Source: Candidatus Tumulicola sp.
Lineage (GTDB): Bacteria; Vulcanimicrobiota; Vulcanimicrobiia; Vulcanimicrobiales; Vulcanimicrobiaceae
NCBI GenBank assembly: GCA_036490475.1
Contig: DASXDT010000006.1
Span: 1 to 64,000 of the forward strand
Reading direction: 5' to 3'
Length of the DNA stretch: 64,000 bases
Below, in pieces: positions 34,994 through 43,815 of the stretch. Positions within the stretch are counted from its first letter, which is position 1; each line of letters opens with the position of its first letter. A model generated the notes under the pieces. That model made no database searches and was not told the origin of the DNA. It saw only the letters and a program-made list of their open reading frames with translations. Position numbers and translations under genes: made by a program.

Positions 34994-35737
34994 TTACGAA
35001 GCCTTGAACATGTAACCCCGGCTGCGCACCGTCAGAATATGACGTGGCGTACGGGCGTCTTCCTCAATCTTCTCGCGCAACCAGCGAACGTGTACGCTGA
35101 CCGTTTGCTGCTCGCCCTCGAAATCGTAACCCCAAACTTTATCGAGCAGTGTCTGGCGCGTCACTACTCGTCCGTTGTTTTCCATCAGGACGCGTAGCAG
35201 CGCGAATTCTTTGGGGGCCAATGCAACGATCGTGCCGCGCACCGTGAGCTGTTGCCGGGACGGGTCGAGAACGATATCGCCCAGCGCGATCGCCTCGTCG
35301 TGGCCGGACTGGATCGGCAGCTGCCGCCGCAATCGCGCTTTGATGCGCGCTAGAAATTCGTGCAGCGCGAACGGCTTGGTAACGTAGTCATCGGCTCCCA
35401 GCTCGAGCGCCAACACCTTGTCGATCTCTTGATCCTTTGCCGTCAGCATAATGATCGGCACCGAACTAAACTTGCGGATTTCCTTGCAGGCCTCGATCCC
35501 GTCGAGGGTCGGCAGCATGATATCGAGCACGATCAGATCCGGTTGTTCGCGCTGCGCGGTCGCGATCGCACTACGCCCGTCACTGGCCGTGACAACCGCG
35601 TAGCCGCTTCGTTCGAGATTGAAGCGTAGCGTCTGCAAGATCGCCGACTCATCGTCGACGACCAAGATCTTCTTGTTGAGCTCGCGTCCCCGGATAAATG
35701 GGTTACGCGTCGTCTTCGCTTCCAGCGATCCGTTCAT
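34994..35737 (-). CDS. phoB: PhoB-like OmpR-family response regulator
   Basis: A 247-residue regulator. The receiver domain has the acidic pair in LVVDDE (residues 26-31), the phospho-acceptor Asp72 in LDIMLPTLDG and the switch Lys in LTAKDQ. The C-terminal winged helix has LAPKEFALLRVLMENNGRVVTR, in part, and VSVHVRWLREKIEED. The ATG at 35737 gives a 20-residue lead and a 35-bp overlap with the upstream dehydrogenase gene. Predicted to bind the 11-bp repeats found at 32683 and 33772. Confidence 0.9.
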   Translation of the reverse strand: MNGSLEAKTTRNPFIRGRELNKKILVVDDESAILQTLRFNLERSGYAVVTASDGRSAIATAQREQPDLIVLDIMLPTLDGIEACKEIRKFSSVPIIMLTAKDQEIDKVLALELGADDYVTKPFALHEFLARIKARLRRQLPIQSGHDEAIALGDIVLDPSRQQLTVRGTIVALAPKEFALLRVLMENNGRVVTRQTLLDKVWGYDFEGEQQTVSVHVRWLREKIEEDARTPRHILTVRSRGYMFKAS

Positions 35738-36599
35738 ACGATTTTGCGATCGCGCTGTAGTCCAGCGCGCCGTCCCCTTCTGCGGAGCGGGCAGTATACA
35801 GTTGATAGGCCAATGCGGTGGCCGGCATAGAATGTTTCGCCACACGCGCGGCATCGAGCGCCGCCGCTAGATCCTTACGTAACAGATCGAGCGCGAAGCC
35901 GCCTTCGAACGTCCCGGCAAACCAGGTCTTCGGTAACCATTGTTCGAGGACGTAGTTAGAACCCGTCGCGGACGAAAGAATTTGCCGGACCGCATCCAGA
36001 TCCGCGCCGGCTCGTTGCGCAAACGTCAGCGCCTCGGCGTTGGCGATCATGACGTTGGCGATTACGATTTGGTTAACGAGTTTAACGGTTTCACCCATGC
36101 CGACATCGCCGACGCGATGCGCGTTGCCCATTGCGGCTAACATCGGCCGGATGCGTTCGTAGTCATTGGGCTGAGCGCCGGCCATAATCGTCAAGGTTCC
36201 CGCGGCGGCGCGCGCCGGTCCGCCGCTAACGGGAGCGTCGGCAAACCGTATCCCGCGTTCGCGCAAGCGGGCGGCGAATGAAACCGACGAGATCGGCGAG
36301 ATGGTAGAGCAATCGACCACTATCGAACCGGGTGCCAATCCACCCGCCAACCCGTGCTCGCCGAAGAGCGCGTCTTCGACCTGTGGAGCGTCCGGAACGC
36401 ACACGAATGCAACATCGGACTCGCGCCCGACCGCCGCCGGATCGGCAGCTTCCACAACCCCGTCGCCGGAGATCAGCCGATCGAGCGCATCCCGGCGCCG
36501 GTGCGCGCAGGCCGTAACCCAAAACCCCGACCGGCGCAACGCTCGCGCCATCGGTTCGCCCATCGTACCGAGTCCGACGAAGCCGGCGCGCTCACTCAC
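35703..36599 (-). CDS. NAD(P)-dependent beta-hydroxyacid dehydrogenase (3-hydroxyisobutyrate dehydrogenase-like)
   Basis: A 298-residue enzyme starting at GTG 36599. The N-terminal Rossmann motif is GFVGLGTMGEPMARALRRSG, the substrate motif is FADAPVSGGPARAAAGTLTI, and the catalytic Lys is in GETVKLVNQIVIANVMIANAE, in part. It matches the 3-HIBDH / tartronate semialdehyde reductase / glyoxylate reductase group, so the substrate is open. It overlaps the 5' end of phoB, an unusual partner. Confidence 0.88.
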   Translation of the reverse strand: MSERAGFVGLGTMGEPMARALRRSGFWVTACAHRRRDALDRLISGDGVVEAADPAAVGRESDVAFVCVPDAPQVEDALFGEHGLAGGLAPGSIVVDCSTISPISSVSFAARLRERGIRFADAPVSGGPARAAAGTLTIMAGAQPNDYERIRPMLAAMGNAHRVGDVGMGETVKLVNQIVIANVMIANAEALTFAQRAGADLDAVRQILSSATGSNYVLEQWLPKTWFAGTFEGGFALDLLRKDLAAALDAARVAKHSMPATALAYQLYTARSAEGDGALDYSAIAKSYERIAGSEDDA

Positions 36600-36682
36600 G
36601 GCGGGCACTTTGGGCGGCGAGCGGAGCCTTTCCCGCCGCACCTAGGGGGCGCTCTCGCGCTGGCCGAAGCCCAATACTATCC

Positions 36683-36910
36683 ATGTCGACGATCGAAGAA
36701 CGCGTCAACGCAGCGCTCGACCGGGTGCGCCCCGGCATCGCTGCCGACGGCGGCGAGGTCTGGTTAACCGAAGTGCGCGACGGCGTTGCGTTCGTGCAAA
36801 TGCTGGGGGCGTGCGGAGGTTGTCCCGCTTCGACGATGACGCTCAAGGGCGCGATCGAAACGGTCGTGTGTGCCGAAGTGCCGGAGATTCGAGAAGTGGT
36901 TCAGATCTGA
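36683..36910 (+). CDS. NifU-like C-terminal domain protein (Fe-S scaffold)
   Basis: A 75-residue stand-alone NifU C-terminal (Nfu) domain that carries and hands over 4Fe-4S clusters. The defining CxxC is present in LGACGGCPASTMTLKGAIE, and PGIAADGGEVWLTEV precedes it. Divergent from the dehydrogenase gene and convergent with the zinc-ribbon and ferredoxin genes downstream. Confidence 0.93.
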   Translation: MSTIEERVNAALDRVRPGIAADGGEVWLTEVRDGVAFVQMLGACGGCPASTMTLKGAIETVVCAEVPEIREVVQI

Positions 36911-36929
36911 GGGGTGTCGCCGCTAACGC

Positions 36930-37190
36930 TTAGTGCGTTGCGGCCATCCGTGCAGCGCAACGGCCGCAATACCAGCTCATGGCGCCATCGTGTTCGCGCG
37001 GAACCATATGCTCGCGGTGGCCACGCCGGCCGCAGGATGCGCAGGCGAAGCTCTGGCCGATCGGCGACGGTCCGTTTGCGGCCTCGTGGCGCTTCGCGAC
37101 GAAGAACACCGCATAGATGACGAGCCCGATGATCAGCGGCGCCCAGGCGAAGAACGAGTTGAACGTGTTTGGCGAGATTTGTGGATTCAC
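36930..37190 (-). CDS. Small membrane protein with zinc ribbon
   Basis: An 86-residue protein with one membrane helix (about residues 14-33, FFAWAPLIIGLVIYAVFFVA) and a C-terminal cytoplasmic zinc ribbon: CASCGRRGHREHMV then WYCGRCAARM. Its start overlaps the ferredoxin stop by 4 bp, so the two are translated together. Not recognised as a named family. A tethering or assembly role for the ferredoxin is only a guess from the coupling. Confidence 0.68.
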   Translation of the reverse strand: MNPQISPNTFNSFFAWAPLIIGLVIYAVFFVAKRHEAANGPSPIGQSFACASCGRRGHREHMVPREHDGAMSWYCGRCAARMAATH

Positions 37191-37444
37191 GACGACTTGT
37201 TCTCGTCGCGAAAGTACGCGGCGTTGATTTCGGTGTAGCTCTCATACTGCGCCGGTACGTCGGAGTCGGCAAAGATGGCTTCGACCGGGCAGGCTGAAAC
37301 GCACGCTCCGCAATCGATGCACACTTCGGGATCGATGAAGAGCATTTCGTCGTCATCTTTTCCGTGGATACAGTCGACCGGACAAACGTCGACGCACGAC
37401 TTGTCCTTCGTGCCGATACACGGTTCGGTAATGACGTAGGCCAT
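37187..37444 (-). CDS. 7Fe-type ferredoxin
   Basis: An 85-residue ferredoxin. The N-terminal cluster motif CIGTKDKSCVDVCPVDCIHG lacks one regular CxxC spacing, as expected for a 3Fe-4S site. The second motif CIDCGACVSACPVEAIF is a regular 4Fe-4S site. The layout MAYVITEPCI...VCPVDCI and an acidic C-terminal tail are typical of FdxA-type electron carriers. Coupled to the zinc-ribbon membrane protein downstream. Confidence 0.94.
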   Translation of the reverse strand: MAYVITEPCIGTKDKSCVDVCPVDCIHGKDDDEMLFIDPEVCIDCGACVSACPVEAIFADSDVPAQYESYTEINAAYFRDENKSS

Positions 37445-37506
37445 AGCGTAATTTTACCGCATCGAGGCGAAAAACGCCTGCCCCAATCGGCGGAATGCAG
37501 TCGAAG

Positions 37507-37764
37507 CTATGCGGTTCGGCCGCGAACCAAGCGGATGAGAAACAGCGTGATGACGGCGCCGAGAACGGCGCAGACGATACTCGGGAAATTGAACCCGGTG
37601 ATCCCGGCGTGACCGAACTCGAAATAGATCCAGCCGCCTATAAAGGCGCCGATGACTCCAACGACGATGTCACCGAGAATCCCGGCGGGTCCCTCACCCG
37701 GGATGATCCACTTCGCGACGATGCCGACGATTAACCCGAAAACAAGCCAAGCGAGAATGCCCAT
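37507..37764 (-). CDS. GlsB/YeaQ/YmgE family membrane protein
   Basis: An 85-residue, three-helix, glycine-rich membrane protein with GILAWLVFGLIVGIVAKWIIPG and GPAGILGDIVVGVIGAFIGGW, in part. This is the small transglycosylase-associated (GlsB/YeaQ) family, usually linked to envelope or general stress; no enzyme activity is established. It stands alone between the ferredoxin and the SIMPL gene. Confidence 0.88.
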   Translation of the reverse strand: MGILAWLVFGLIVGIVAKWIIPGEGPAGILGDIVVGVIGAFIGGWIYFEFGHAGITGFNFPSIVCAVLGAVITLFLIRLVRGRTA

Positions 37765-37877
37765 CTGTTGTCAGCTCCTTTGTGACGCTAACGTCCCCGG
37801 GCGAGCGCTCCCTTAAACTTTAATGGCTAACTTAGCCGCCCAGGGCACAGGCGTCGCGGCGTCGACGTTATTCGGGT

Positions 37878-38570
37878 ATGCAGAAGTGGACATCCGCCCT
37901 CGCCGCCCTGCTCCTGGCCGCAGCGGCGTGCGGGCCCGCCCTCGCGGCGAGCACGACCGAGATAACGGTTACGGGAAGCGGCAGCGTCGCGCTCACGCCC
38001 GATACGGCGACGGTCAGCGCCACGGTCGAAACCAACGCCGACAACGCCGCCCGCGCAGTCTCCGACAACAACGCGCGGTACGAGCGGGTTGTCGGCGCAC
38101 TCGTGCAGGCCGGTATCGCGCGGTCCGATATCACGCTGTCGTACTACACCGTCAACTACACACCCAAGCCGCAAACACCCGCGCCGGGCGACCGTTATGG
38201 CTACGCCGTGCGCCGTCAATTTGACGTAAAGGTTCGTGAGATCGGCAAGGCCGGCGCCGTGGTCGACGCTTGCACCGGAGCCGGCGCCACCGGAATCGAC
38301 AACGTCTCGTTCGGCACGGCCAACCCCGACGCGGGTAAAGCTGAAGCGATCCGCCGGGCCGTCGCAGACGCGCGCACGACCGCCAATGCGCTCGCGGCAG
38401 CCGCCGGACTGCACGTCACCGGCATCGAGAGCATCGGTCAAGGCGGCGGCGAGTTCCGGCCGCAGCCGATGATGCGCATGGCCGCCGTCGCTGCGGCGCC
38501 GACCACGTTCGACCAGTCCAACGTCAACGTGAGCGCCACGGTCACCGTCACCTTCACAGCCGAGCCCTAG
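37878..38570 (+). CDS. SIMPL (DUF541) domain periplasmic protein
   Basis: A 230-residue secreted protein. The signal peptide ends near ALAAS (residue about 24). The mature part has the family opening [26 protein letters not shown] and the later [20 protein letters not shown], read in part. SIMPL/Oxidative-stress-defence YggE-like proteins form periplasmic oligomers of uncertain function. The gene precedes the Hsp100 ATPase by 46 bp on the same strand. Confidence 0.88.
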   Translation: MQKWTSALAALLLAAAACGPALAASTTEITVTGSGSVALTPDTATVSATVETNADNAARAVSDNNARYERVVGALVQAGIARSDITLSYYTVNYTPKPQTPAPGDRYGYAVRRQFDVKVREIGKAGAVVDACTGAGATGIDNVSFGTANPDAGKAEAIRRAVADARTTANALAAAAGLHVTGIESIGQGGGEFRPQPMMRMAAVAAAPTTFDQSNVNVSATVTVTFTAEP

Positions 38571-38616
38571 CTCCCGGGGCTCCACGCGCGAAACCCCGAT
38601 GCGACGGCCGGGGTAG

Positions 38617-40563
38617 ATGATGGCGATGAACACCCTTTGCGACGGTTGCGGCAACCGCCCAGTTCCCACGATCGCCGGCATCAAGCAGCTCTGCGCCGAC
38701 TGCGCGCGCAAACGAATCGGATCGGGCGCATTGCCCTTCCTCGGCGCTGCCGTCGCAGCTGCCGGTCTGATTGCCGGCGGTATTCTACTTTCCGAACGGA
38801 TGCAAAACGGTGACGAAAGCCGCAAAGGCGGATCGCCGCTCGACGAGCTGAACCGCCGCTTTCGAGGAACGCCCACGCTGGCGAATTTCTCGCGCGATCT
38901 CACCGAGCTCGCTCGCGAAGGCAAGCTGGATCCGGTGATCGGACGCGACGACGAGATCGAACGGGTCGTTTCGATCTTGGCGCGTCGCAGCAAAAACAAC
39001 CCCGTGCTGGTCGGCGAACCCGGCGTCGGTAAAACCGCCATCGTCGAGGGTCTCGCGCAACGCATCGTCGCCGGATCCGTACCGCCCTCGTTAGCAGGCC
39101 GGCGCGTGCTGGCGCTGACACTGGGGCCGCTCGTCGCGGGAACGAAATATCGCGGCGAGTTCGAAGGCCGCGTCAAGAAGATCCTAGATGAAGTCAAACG
39201 CAGCGCGCGCGACGTCGTGCTGTTCATCGACGAGTTGCACACCCTGGTCGGTGCCGGCGCTGCCGAAGGATCGCTCGATCTCAGTTCTATGATCAAGCCG
39301 GAGCTAGCGCGCGGCGAGTTGCAATGCATCGGCGCGACCACGTTCGTCGAATACCGCAAATACATCGAATCCGACGCCGCCTTGGAACGCCGCTTCCAAC
39401 CGGTGATGGTCGACGAGCCGAGCGTCGAGGAAACCGTTACGATTCTCGCAGGTTTGAGCGACGGCTACGCTCGCCACCATCGCGTTCGAATCGAACCCGA
39501 AGCCATCGAGGCGGCCGCCGCCCTTTCGGCGCGCTACATCGCGGATCGATTCTTGCCGGATAAAGCGATCGACTTGATGGACGAGGCGGCCGCCTCTGTG
39601 GCATTGCGAAACCGCGGGGCCTCCGACTCTCCGTCCGTAACGGCAGAAGACGTCGCAGGTGTCGTCACGCGGTGGACCGGCATCCCGCAAGCCGCGCTCA
39701 CCGAATCGCAAGCCAACCGGCTTCTCGCGCTCGAAACGACGTTAAGCGACCGAGTCGTCGGACAAGCGCCTGCGATCGCCGCGGTGGCATCGGCGATTCG
39801 TCGCGCGCGAGCGGGTCTACAAGACCCGCATAAACCACTTGGCACGTTTCTTTTTCGCGGTCCCAGCGGCGTCGGCAAAACCGAACTCGCAAAGGCGCTG
39901 GCCGAGGCGTTGTTCGGCAGCGAATCCGCACTCGTGCGGATCGACCTGTCGGAGTTTGCCGAACAACATTCGGTGTCGCGCTTGATCGGCGCGCCTCCCG
40001 GATATGCCGGCCACGACGAACCGGGTCAATTGACAGAACCGGTGCGTCGCCGTCCATATTGTGTCGTGCTGTTCGACGAACTGGAAAAAGCGCACGCCGA
40101 CGTTGCCGCGTTGCTCCTACAGTTGCTCGATGAAGGGCGGGTGACCGACGCCAAGGGACGCACGGTCGATTTCCGTCATGCGTTGATCGTGCTCACGACC
40201 AACTTAGAAGACGACGAGATGACGTTCGCGCTACGGCCCGAGTTTCTCAATCGTATCGACGAGATCGTAACCTTCGCACCATTAGGCCTTCCGGAAATCG
40301 AAGCTATCGTCGCGATTCATGTCGATGGATTGGCGGCGAGGCTGGGCGCGCGCGACGTACGTCTGCGGCTCAGCGAGACCGCCAGGCGTTTCTTGGCCGA
40401 CGAAGCGCTGGCGGCCGGATCGGGTGCTCGATATGTCGGGCGGACGGTCTCGCGACACGTTTCGACGCCGCTGTCGACGGCGATACTGCGCGGTGCCTTG
40501 CCGCCGGGAAGCACCGCCGGTGTGGACGTTTCCGATGGAGCGTTAATCGTACGCGCTGCGTAG
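38617..40563 (+). CDS. Membrane-anchored zinc-ribbon Clp/Hsp100 AAA+ ATPase
   Basis: A 648-residue double-AAA+ protein. A zinc ribbon (Cys 8, 11, 26, 29) and a hydrophobic segment (residues 36-58) replace the Clp N-domain. D1 has Walker A GEPGVGKT (133-140), pore loop KYRGEFEG and Walker [11 protein letters not shown]2 has Walker A GPSGVGKT (415-422), pore loop GYAG and Walker [12 protein letters not shown]. Only about ten residues separate D1 from the [17 protein letters not shown] stretch, so the ClpB/ClpC middle domain is missing. The span from TTN (527-529) to RPEFLNRID (540-548) is about 20 residues shorter than usual and lacks a ClpP-docking [IL]G[FL] loop. Likely a membrane-tethered unfoldase not coupled to ClpP. 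Confidence 0.88.
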   Translation: MMAMNTLCDGCGNRPVPTIAGIKQLCADCARKRIGSGALPFLGAAVAAAGLIAGGILLSERMQNGDESRKGGSPLDELNRRFRGTPTLANFSRDLTELAREGKLDPVIGRDDEIERVVSILARRSKNNPVLVGEPGVGKTAIVEGLAQRIVAGSVPPSLAGRRVLALTLGPLVAGTKYRGEFEGRVKKILDEVKRSARDVVLFIDELHTLVGAGAAEGSLDLSSMIKPELARGELQCIGATTFVEYRKYIESDAALERRFQPVMVDEPSVEETVTILAGLSDGYARHHRVRIEPEAIEAAAALSARYIADRFLPDKAIDLMDEAAASVALRNRGASDSPSVTAEDVAGVVTRWTGIPQAALTESQANRLLALETTLSDRVVGQAPAIAAVASAIRRARAGLQDPHKPLGTFLFRGPSGVGKTELAKALAEALFGSESALVRIDLSEFAEQHSVSRLIGAPPGYAGHDEPGQLTEPVRRRPYCVVLFDELEKAHADVAALLLQLLDEGRVTDAKGRTVDFRHALIVLTTNLEDDEMTFALRPEFLNRIDEIVTFAPLGLPEIEAIVAIHVDGLAARLGARDVRLRLSETARRFLADEALAAGSGARYVGRTVSRHVSTPLSTAILRGALPPGSTAGVDVSDGALIVRAA

Positions 40564-40573
40564 GCAGCGCGAT

Positions 40574-42406
40574 TTAGGGGACTGCGAAGGCGCTGGTCGC
40601 CGGCGATAACGCTAGCGCTTGCGGCGCACCGACTCCGGTCGACAGCGTGAGCCATGACATTCCGGAATACGGAGGCGCGTATTGCGTGATCGTACTGTTT
40701 CCGTAGTTCGCGACGTAGAGATTGCCTTGCGCATCGATTGCAAGCGCGACCGGCTGATTTTGTCCGCCGGTAATCGTCGTAGGCGCTCCAGAATACGGCG
40801 GACCGTATGCCGTGACCGTATTCGCGCCTTGGTTGGGAACGAAGAGCGTCGCGGCAGGCGTTAGCGCAATCGCGCCTTGCTCGTTCACACCGCTTGTGAT
40901 CGTCACTGCGGGCTGACTCGAAGCGGCGAACGGCGGCACAAACTGAACGACCGAGTTCGGCGTTGCGTTGACGTTCGAAACGAAGAGATTGCCGCGGCCG
41001 TCGATTGCGACGGAGTTCGGCCCATTCAAACCATTCGATAGCGTCACCGCCGGCGCGAGGTAGGGCGGCGCATATTCGGTCACCGTTCCGGCGCTTTGGT
41101 TCACGACGAATACGTCGTTGGCCGCGTCGAGCGCGAGACTCACCGGATCGTTGACGCCATTGCCGATCACCGCCGTCGGCGAACCCCCATATGGAGCGGA
41201 ATACACCGTAACGGAGTTGCTGCCGTTGCCGTTAGCGACGAATAGGTTTCCGCGGGAGTCGAGCGCGAGGGCCTGCGGATGATTGACGCCGCTTCCAATC
41301 GTCGTCGCGCTCCCGGTGTAGGGTGGCGCATATTCGGCTACGCTGCCGGGCGTGCTCGCGACGAACAAATCGCCGGACGGATCGAACACCAGCGCCTGCG
41401 GATTATTCACCCCGGGAATCGTTGCCAATAAGGCGGTCGATCCGGCGGCGTACAGCGTTACCGTGTTTGCCGCGGAGTTTGCGACCGCGACGATTTGCCG
41501 CACGTCGACGGAACTCGTCCCGCTACAGGAGGCAGACGGCGCCGAACATGGATTGGCAGGCGTCGAAAATGCAGCGTTCGTGCGCAACGTCGCAGTACCG
41601 GAATATGGAGCTGACGGCGACACGACGAACGCGTTTGACGAACCTCCTTGAGGCAACACGGTCATGGCTGCGGCGCCGCTCGTTTGCATCACCGAATACG
41701 CCGGCTGCGACGGCTCCAGTAAGACGTTTTGATAGGCATCGACGAGCTGAGCGAGCAGCAAGTGTTTACCGGCGCCAAAGAGATCGATCCCGCCCTGCGC
41801 GTTCGCAGCTGCGTTCGATGCACCCGGCACGAGTTGCGCTTGCGCGGGCGTTCCGCCGTATGCCAAGTTCACGACGTTCGAACCGGCATACGATACCGTG
41901 AACGCGATGGTCTGCTGCGCGTTGAGCGCCGCCACCGGCGATGGAACGCTGGACGAATACAGCGTGACGGTTGCAGTGTAGGTTCCGGGTGCCAACGGGA
42001 ACGCGGCTTGGCAGGTCGTGGCATTTGTTGCGGCAACACAATTCGATGTCGGCGATCCGAACGACACCGTCTGCGACATCGTGGTCGGACCGCTGAACGA
42101 AATCGCCATGCTTTGCGCGGCTAGGGTTGGAGCCGTCGAAACGCCGGTGACCGGAGGGGGCGACGACGCGAGCGGCGGCTGCGCGACCGGTCCGGTCGTC
42201 GGCATCGCACTCGCCGTCGGGAAGGCCGACGACCCGGGCATACGCACGCGCACAACGGTGGTACCGCTCGGCACCGGGCCGAACGCACTTTGCGCGTTAG
42301 GGCCGCCTGGAAGCAGCGACGAACCACCTTGTCCGCCGCCGCCCGCGCATGCGGCGACGCCGGCCAAAGCCGCTGCGGCAAGCAGCTTTCCGGCGCGCAC
42401 GTTCAT
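40574..42406 (-). CDS. Large NHL-like beta-propeller lipoprotein
   Basis: A 610-residue lipoprotein with lipobox VAAC (cysteine near residue 20), then a Gly/Pro/Ser-rich stretch, an Ig-like region (about residues 90-290) and, from about 305, at least six near-regular repeats of about 45 residues. Each reads like ALAxDxxGNLYVANxxxNTVTxYAPPY followed by a Gly/Thr-rich turn. The repeats should close into one beta-propeller. Its start overlaps the TlpA-like gene stop (ATGA), so it sits at the end of the large translation operon. Function unknown. Confidence 0.8.
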   Translation of the reverse strand: MNVRAGKLLAAAALAGVAACAGGGGQGGSSLLPGGPNAQSAFGPVPSGTTVVRVRMPGSSAFPTASAMPTTGPVAQPPLASSPPPVTGVSTAPTLAAQSMAISFSGPTTMSQTVSFGSPTSNCVAATNATTCQAAFPLAPGTYTATVTLYSSSVPSPVAALNAQQTIAFTVSYAGSNVVNLAYGGTPAQAQLVPGASNAAANAQGGIDLFGAGKHLLLAQLVDAYQNVLLEPSQPAYSVMQTSGAAAMTVLPQGGSSNAFVVSPSAPYSGTATLRTNAAFSTPANPCSAPSASCSGTSSVDVRQIVAVANSAANTVTLYAAGSTALLATIPGVNNPQALVFDPSGDLFVASTPGSVAEYAPPYTGSATTIGSGVNHPQALALDSRGNLFVANGNGSNSVTVYSAPYGGSPTAVIGNGVNDPVSLALDAANDVFVVNQSAGTVTEYAPPYLAPAVTLSNGLNGPNSVAIDGRGNLFVSNVNATPNSVVQFVPPFAASSQPAVTITSGVNEQGAIALTPAATLFVPNQGANTVTAYGPPYSGAPTTITGGQNQPVALAIDAQGNLYVANYGNSTITQYAPPYSGMSWLTLSTGVGAPQALALSPATSAFAVP

Positions 42407-42909
42407 CGCAAAAGTTGCGCTACCGTGCTTTGTATTTGCGACGGCGACATTTCACCAACGACGATCTTGCTCACAACGCCCTTTCGATCGATGAAGGCGT
42501 GCACCGGCAAACCGTTGATCGAATACTCGGTGCGTAAGGTACCGTCGTCGGCGACGATCGGATACGTCAGAGAATGCTCGGTGCGAAAGAACTTGGCTTT
42601 GGCCGGGGACTCGAGAACGTCGATGCCGACGACTTGCAGGCCGGCCTTGCTCTCCGCCTGAGATTCCTTATCGATCGAAGGCGCCTCCTCGTTACATGGC
42701 CCGCACCAACTGGCGAAAAAGTTGAGGTACACGACCTTGCCGCGGAGCGCTTTGAGCGAAAACGGCTTGCCGTCGATCGTCGTGCCGCTATAGTCGGGCG
42801 CCTGCGAACCCGCGGCCGCGACCTGCGCCGCACCTTGCGAACCGCCGCTGCACGCGGCTACGGCGATCAACGCTATCGGCGCGAGAGCACGCAACGAACG
42901 CTCACCCAT
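42403..42909 (-). CDS. TlpA/ResA-like thioredoxin-fold lipoprotein
   Basis: A 168-residue exported protein with lipobox VAAC (cysteine near residue 20) and a thioredoxin fold: the opening GTTIDGKPFSLKALRGKVVY, the active site SWCGPC (about residues 71-76), and a cis-Pro region GLPVHAFIDRKG. It probably reduces disulfides in the periplasm, for example in cytochrome c maturation, or acts as a peroxiredoxin-like reductase. The ATG at 42909 overlaps the ribF end by 8 bp. Confidence 0.88.
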   Translation of the reverse strand: MGERSLRALAPIALIAVAACSGGSQGAAQVAAAGSQAPDYSGTTIDGKPFSLKALRGKVVYLNFFASWCGPCNEEAPSIDKESQAESKAGLQVVGIDVLESPAKAKFFRTEHSLTYPIVADDGTLRTEYSINGLPVHAFIDRKGVVSKIVVGEMSPSQIQSTVAQLLR

Positions 42910-43810
42910 AGCTCGGATACGCCACCGCGCGAAGGTCGCGCTCCATTTGTTCGACCAACTCGGCGACGCTTGAAAAGCGGCGCTGCTCGCGCACGAATCG
43001 CAGGTCGCGCAGTTGCAACTCTCGTCCATAGATCGTCTCCTCGAAATCGCGCATCCACGCTTCCACCGTATGCTGCGTTCCCGTGAACTGCGGGTTGCTA
43101 CCGATCGACACGAGCGCGGCCCGGTCGCGCCCGTCGAAGCGAGCGGTTGCCGAATACACGCCGTCGCGCGGCAACAGTTTTGTTGGGACCGCGACGTTCG
43201 CCGTCGGGAAACCTAACCCGTGTCCCCGGCCGGCGCCGATCTCGACTACCCCGCTCAAGGTGTAACCAGTGCCGCCGAGTAGCGCATCGGCCTCGGGCAG
43301 GTCGCCTGCGGCCACCAGGCCGCGAATGCGCGTGCTCGAGATGCGCCCGTCGTCCTCCACGTTATCGACTGGGTCGAACGCAATGCCGCGCTCTTTGAAG
43401 AACTCGCGCATCTTGGCCGCGTCGCCGGCCCGTTTGTGACCGAAGCGAAAGGTGGAACCGACGACGACCGCTCCGACGTTCAGCGCAACCAGCTTTTCCA
43501 GAAACGCGTCGGGCTCGAGGGTCGAAATACGCTCGTCGAACGCCGGAAATAAGCATTCTTCAAAGCCGGCCGAGGCGAAAAGGTTCAGCCGCTCGGCTTC
43601 CGTCGTCAAGAGCGGCGGCTCGTTTCCGGGCCGCAAAAAGGACGATGGATGATTTCGGAACGACAACACGCCGCTGCGCCACCGGGGCCGGCGCAGGCGC
43701 AGCGTCCGCCGTGCGAGCTCCTGATGGCCGCGGTGGAAACCGTCGAAGAAGCCGATCGCTAATGCGAGCGGCCTCGTGGGTGTGCGTTCCAACGCATGCC
43801 AAACCTGCAT
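42902..43810 (-). CDS. ribF: Bifunctional riboflavin kinase/FAD synthetase
   Basis: A 302-residue enzyme making FMN and FAD from riboflavin. The N-terminal FMN adenylyltransferase domain has GFFDGFHRGHQEL (residues about 20-32) and SSTRIRGLVAAGD. The C-terminal flavokinase domain has GRGHGLGFPTANV and VYSATARFDG followed by VEAWMRDFEETIYG. The ATG at 43810 lies 5 bp after the truB stop, the usual truB-ribF order. Confidence 0.94.
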   Translation of the reverse strand: MQVWHALERTPTRPLALAIGFFDGFHRGHQELARRTLRLRRPRWRSGVLSFRNHPSSFLRPGNEPPLLTTEAERLNLFASAGFEECLFPAFDERISTLEPDAFLEKLVALNVGAVVVGSTFRFGHKRAGDAAKMREFFKERGIAFDPVDNVEDDGRISSTRIRGLVAAGDLPEADALLGGTGYTLSGVVEIGAGRGHGLGFPTANVAVPTKLLPRDGVYSATARFDGRDRAALVSIGSNPQFTGTQHTVEAWMRDFEETIYGRELQLRDLRFVREQRRFSSVAELVEQMERDLRAVAYPSYG

Positions 43811-43815
43811 GGAAA

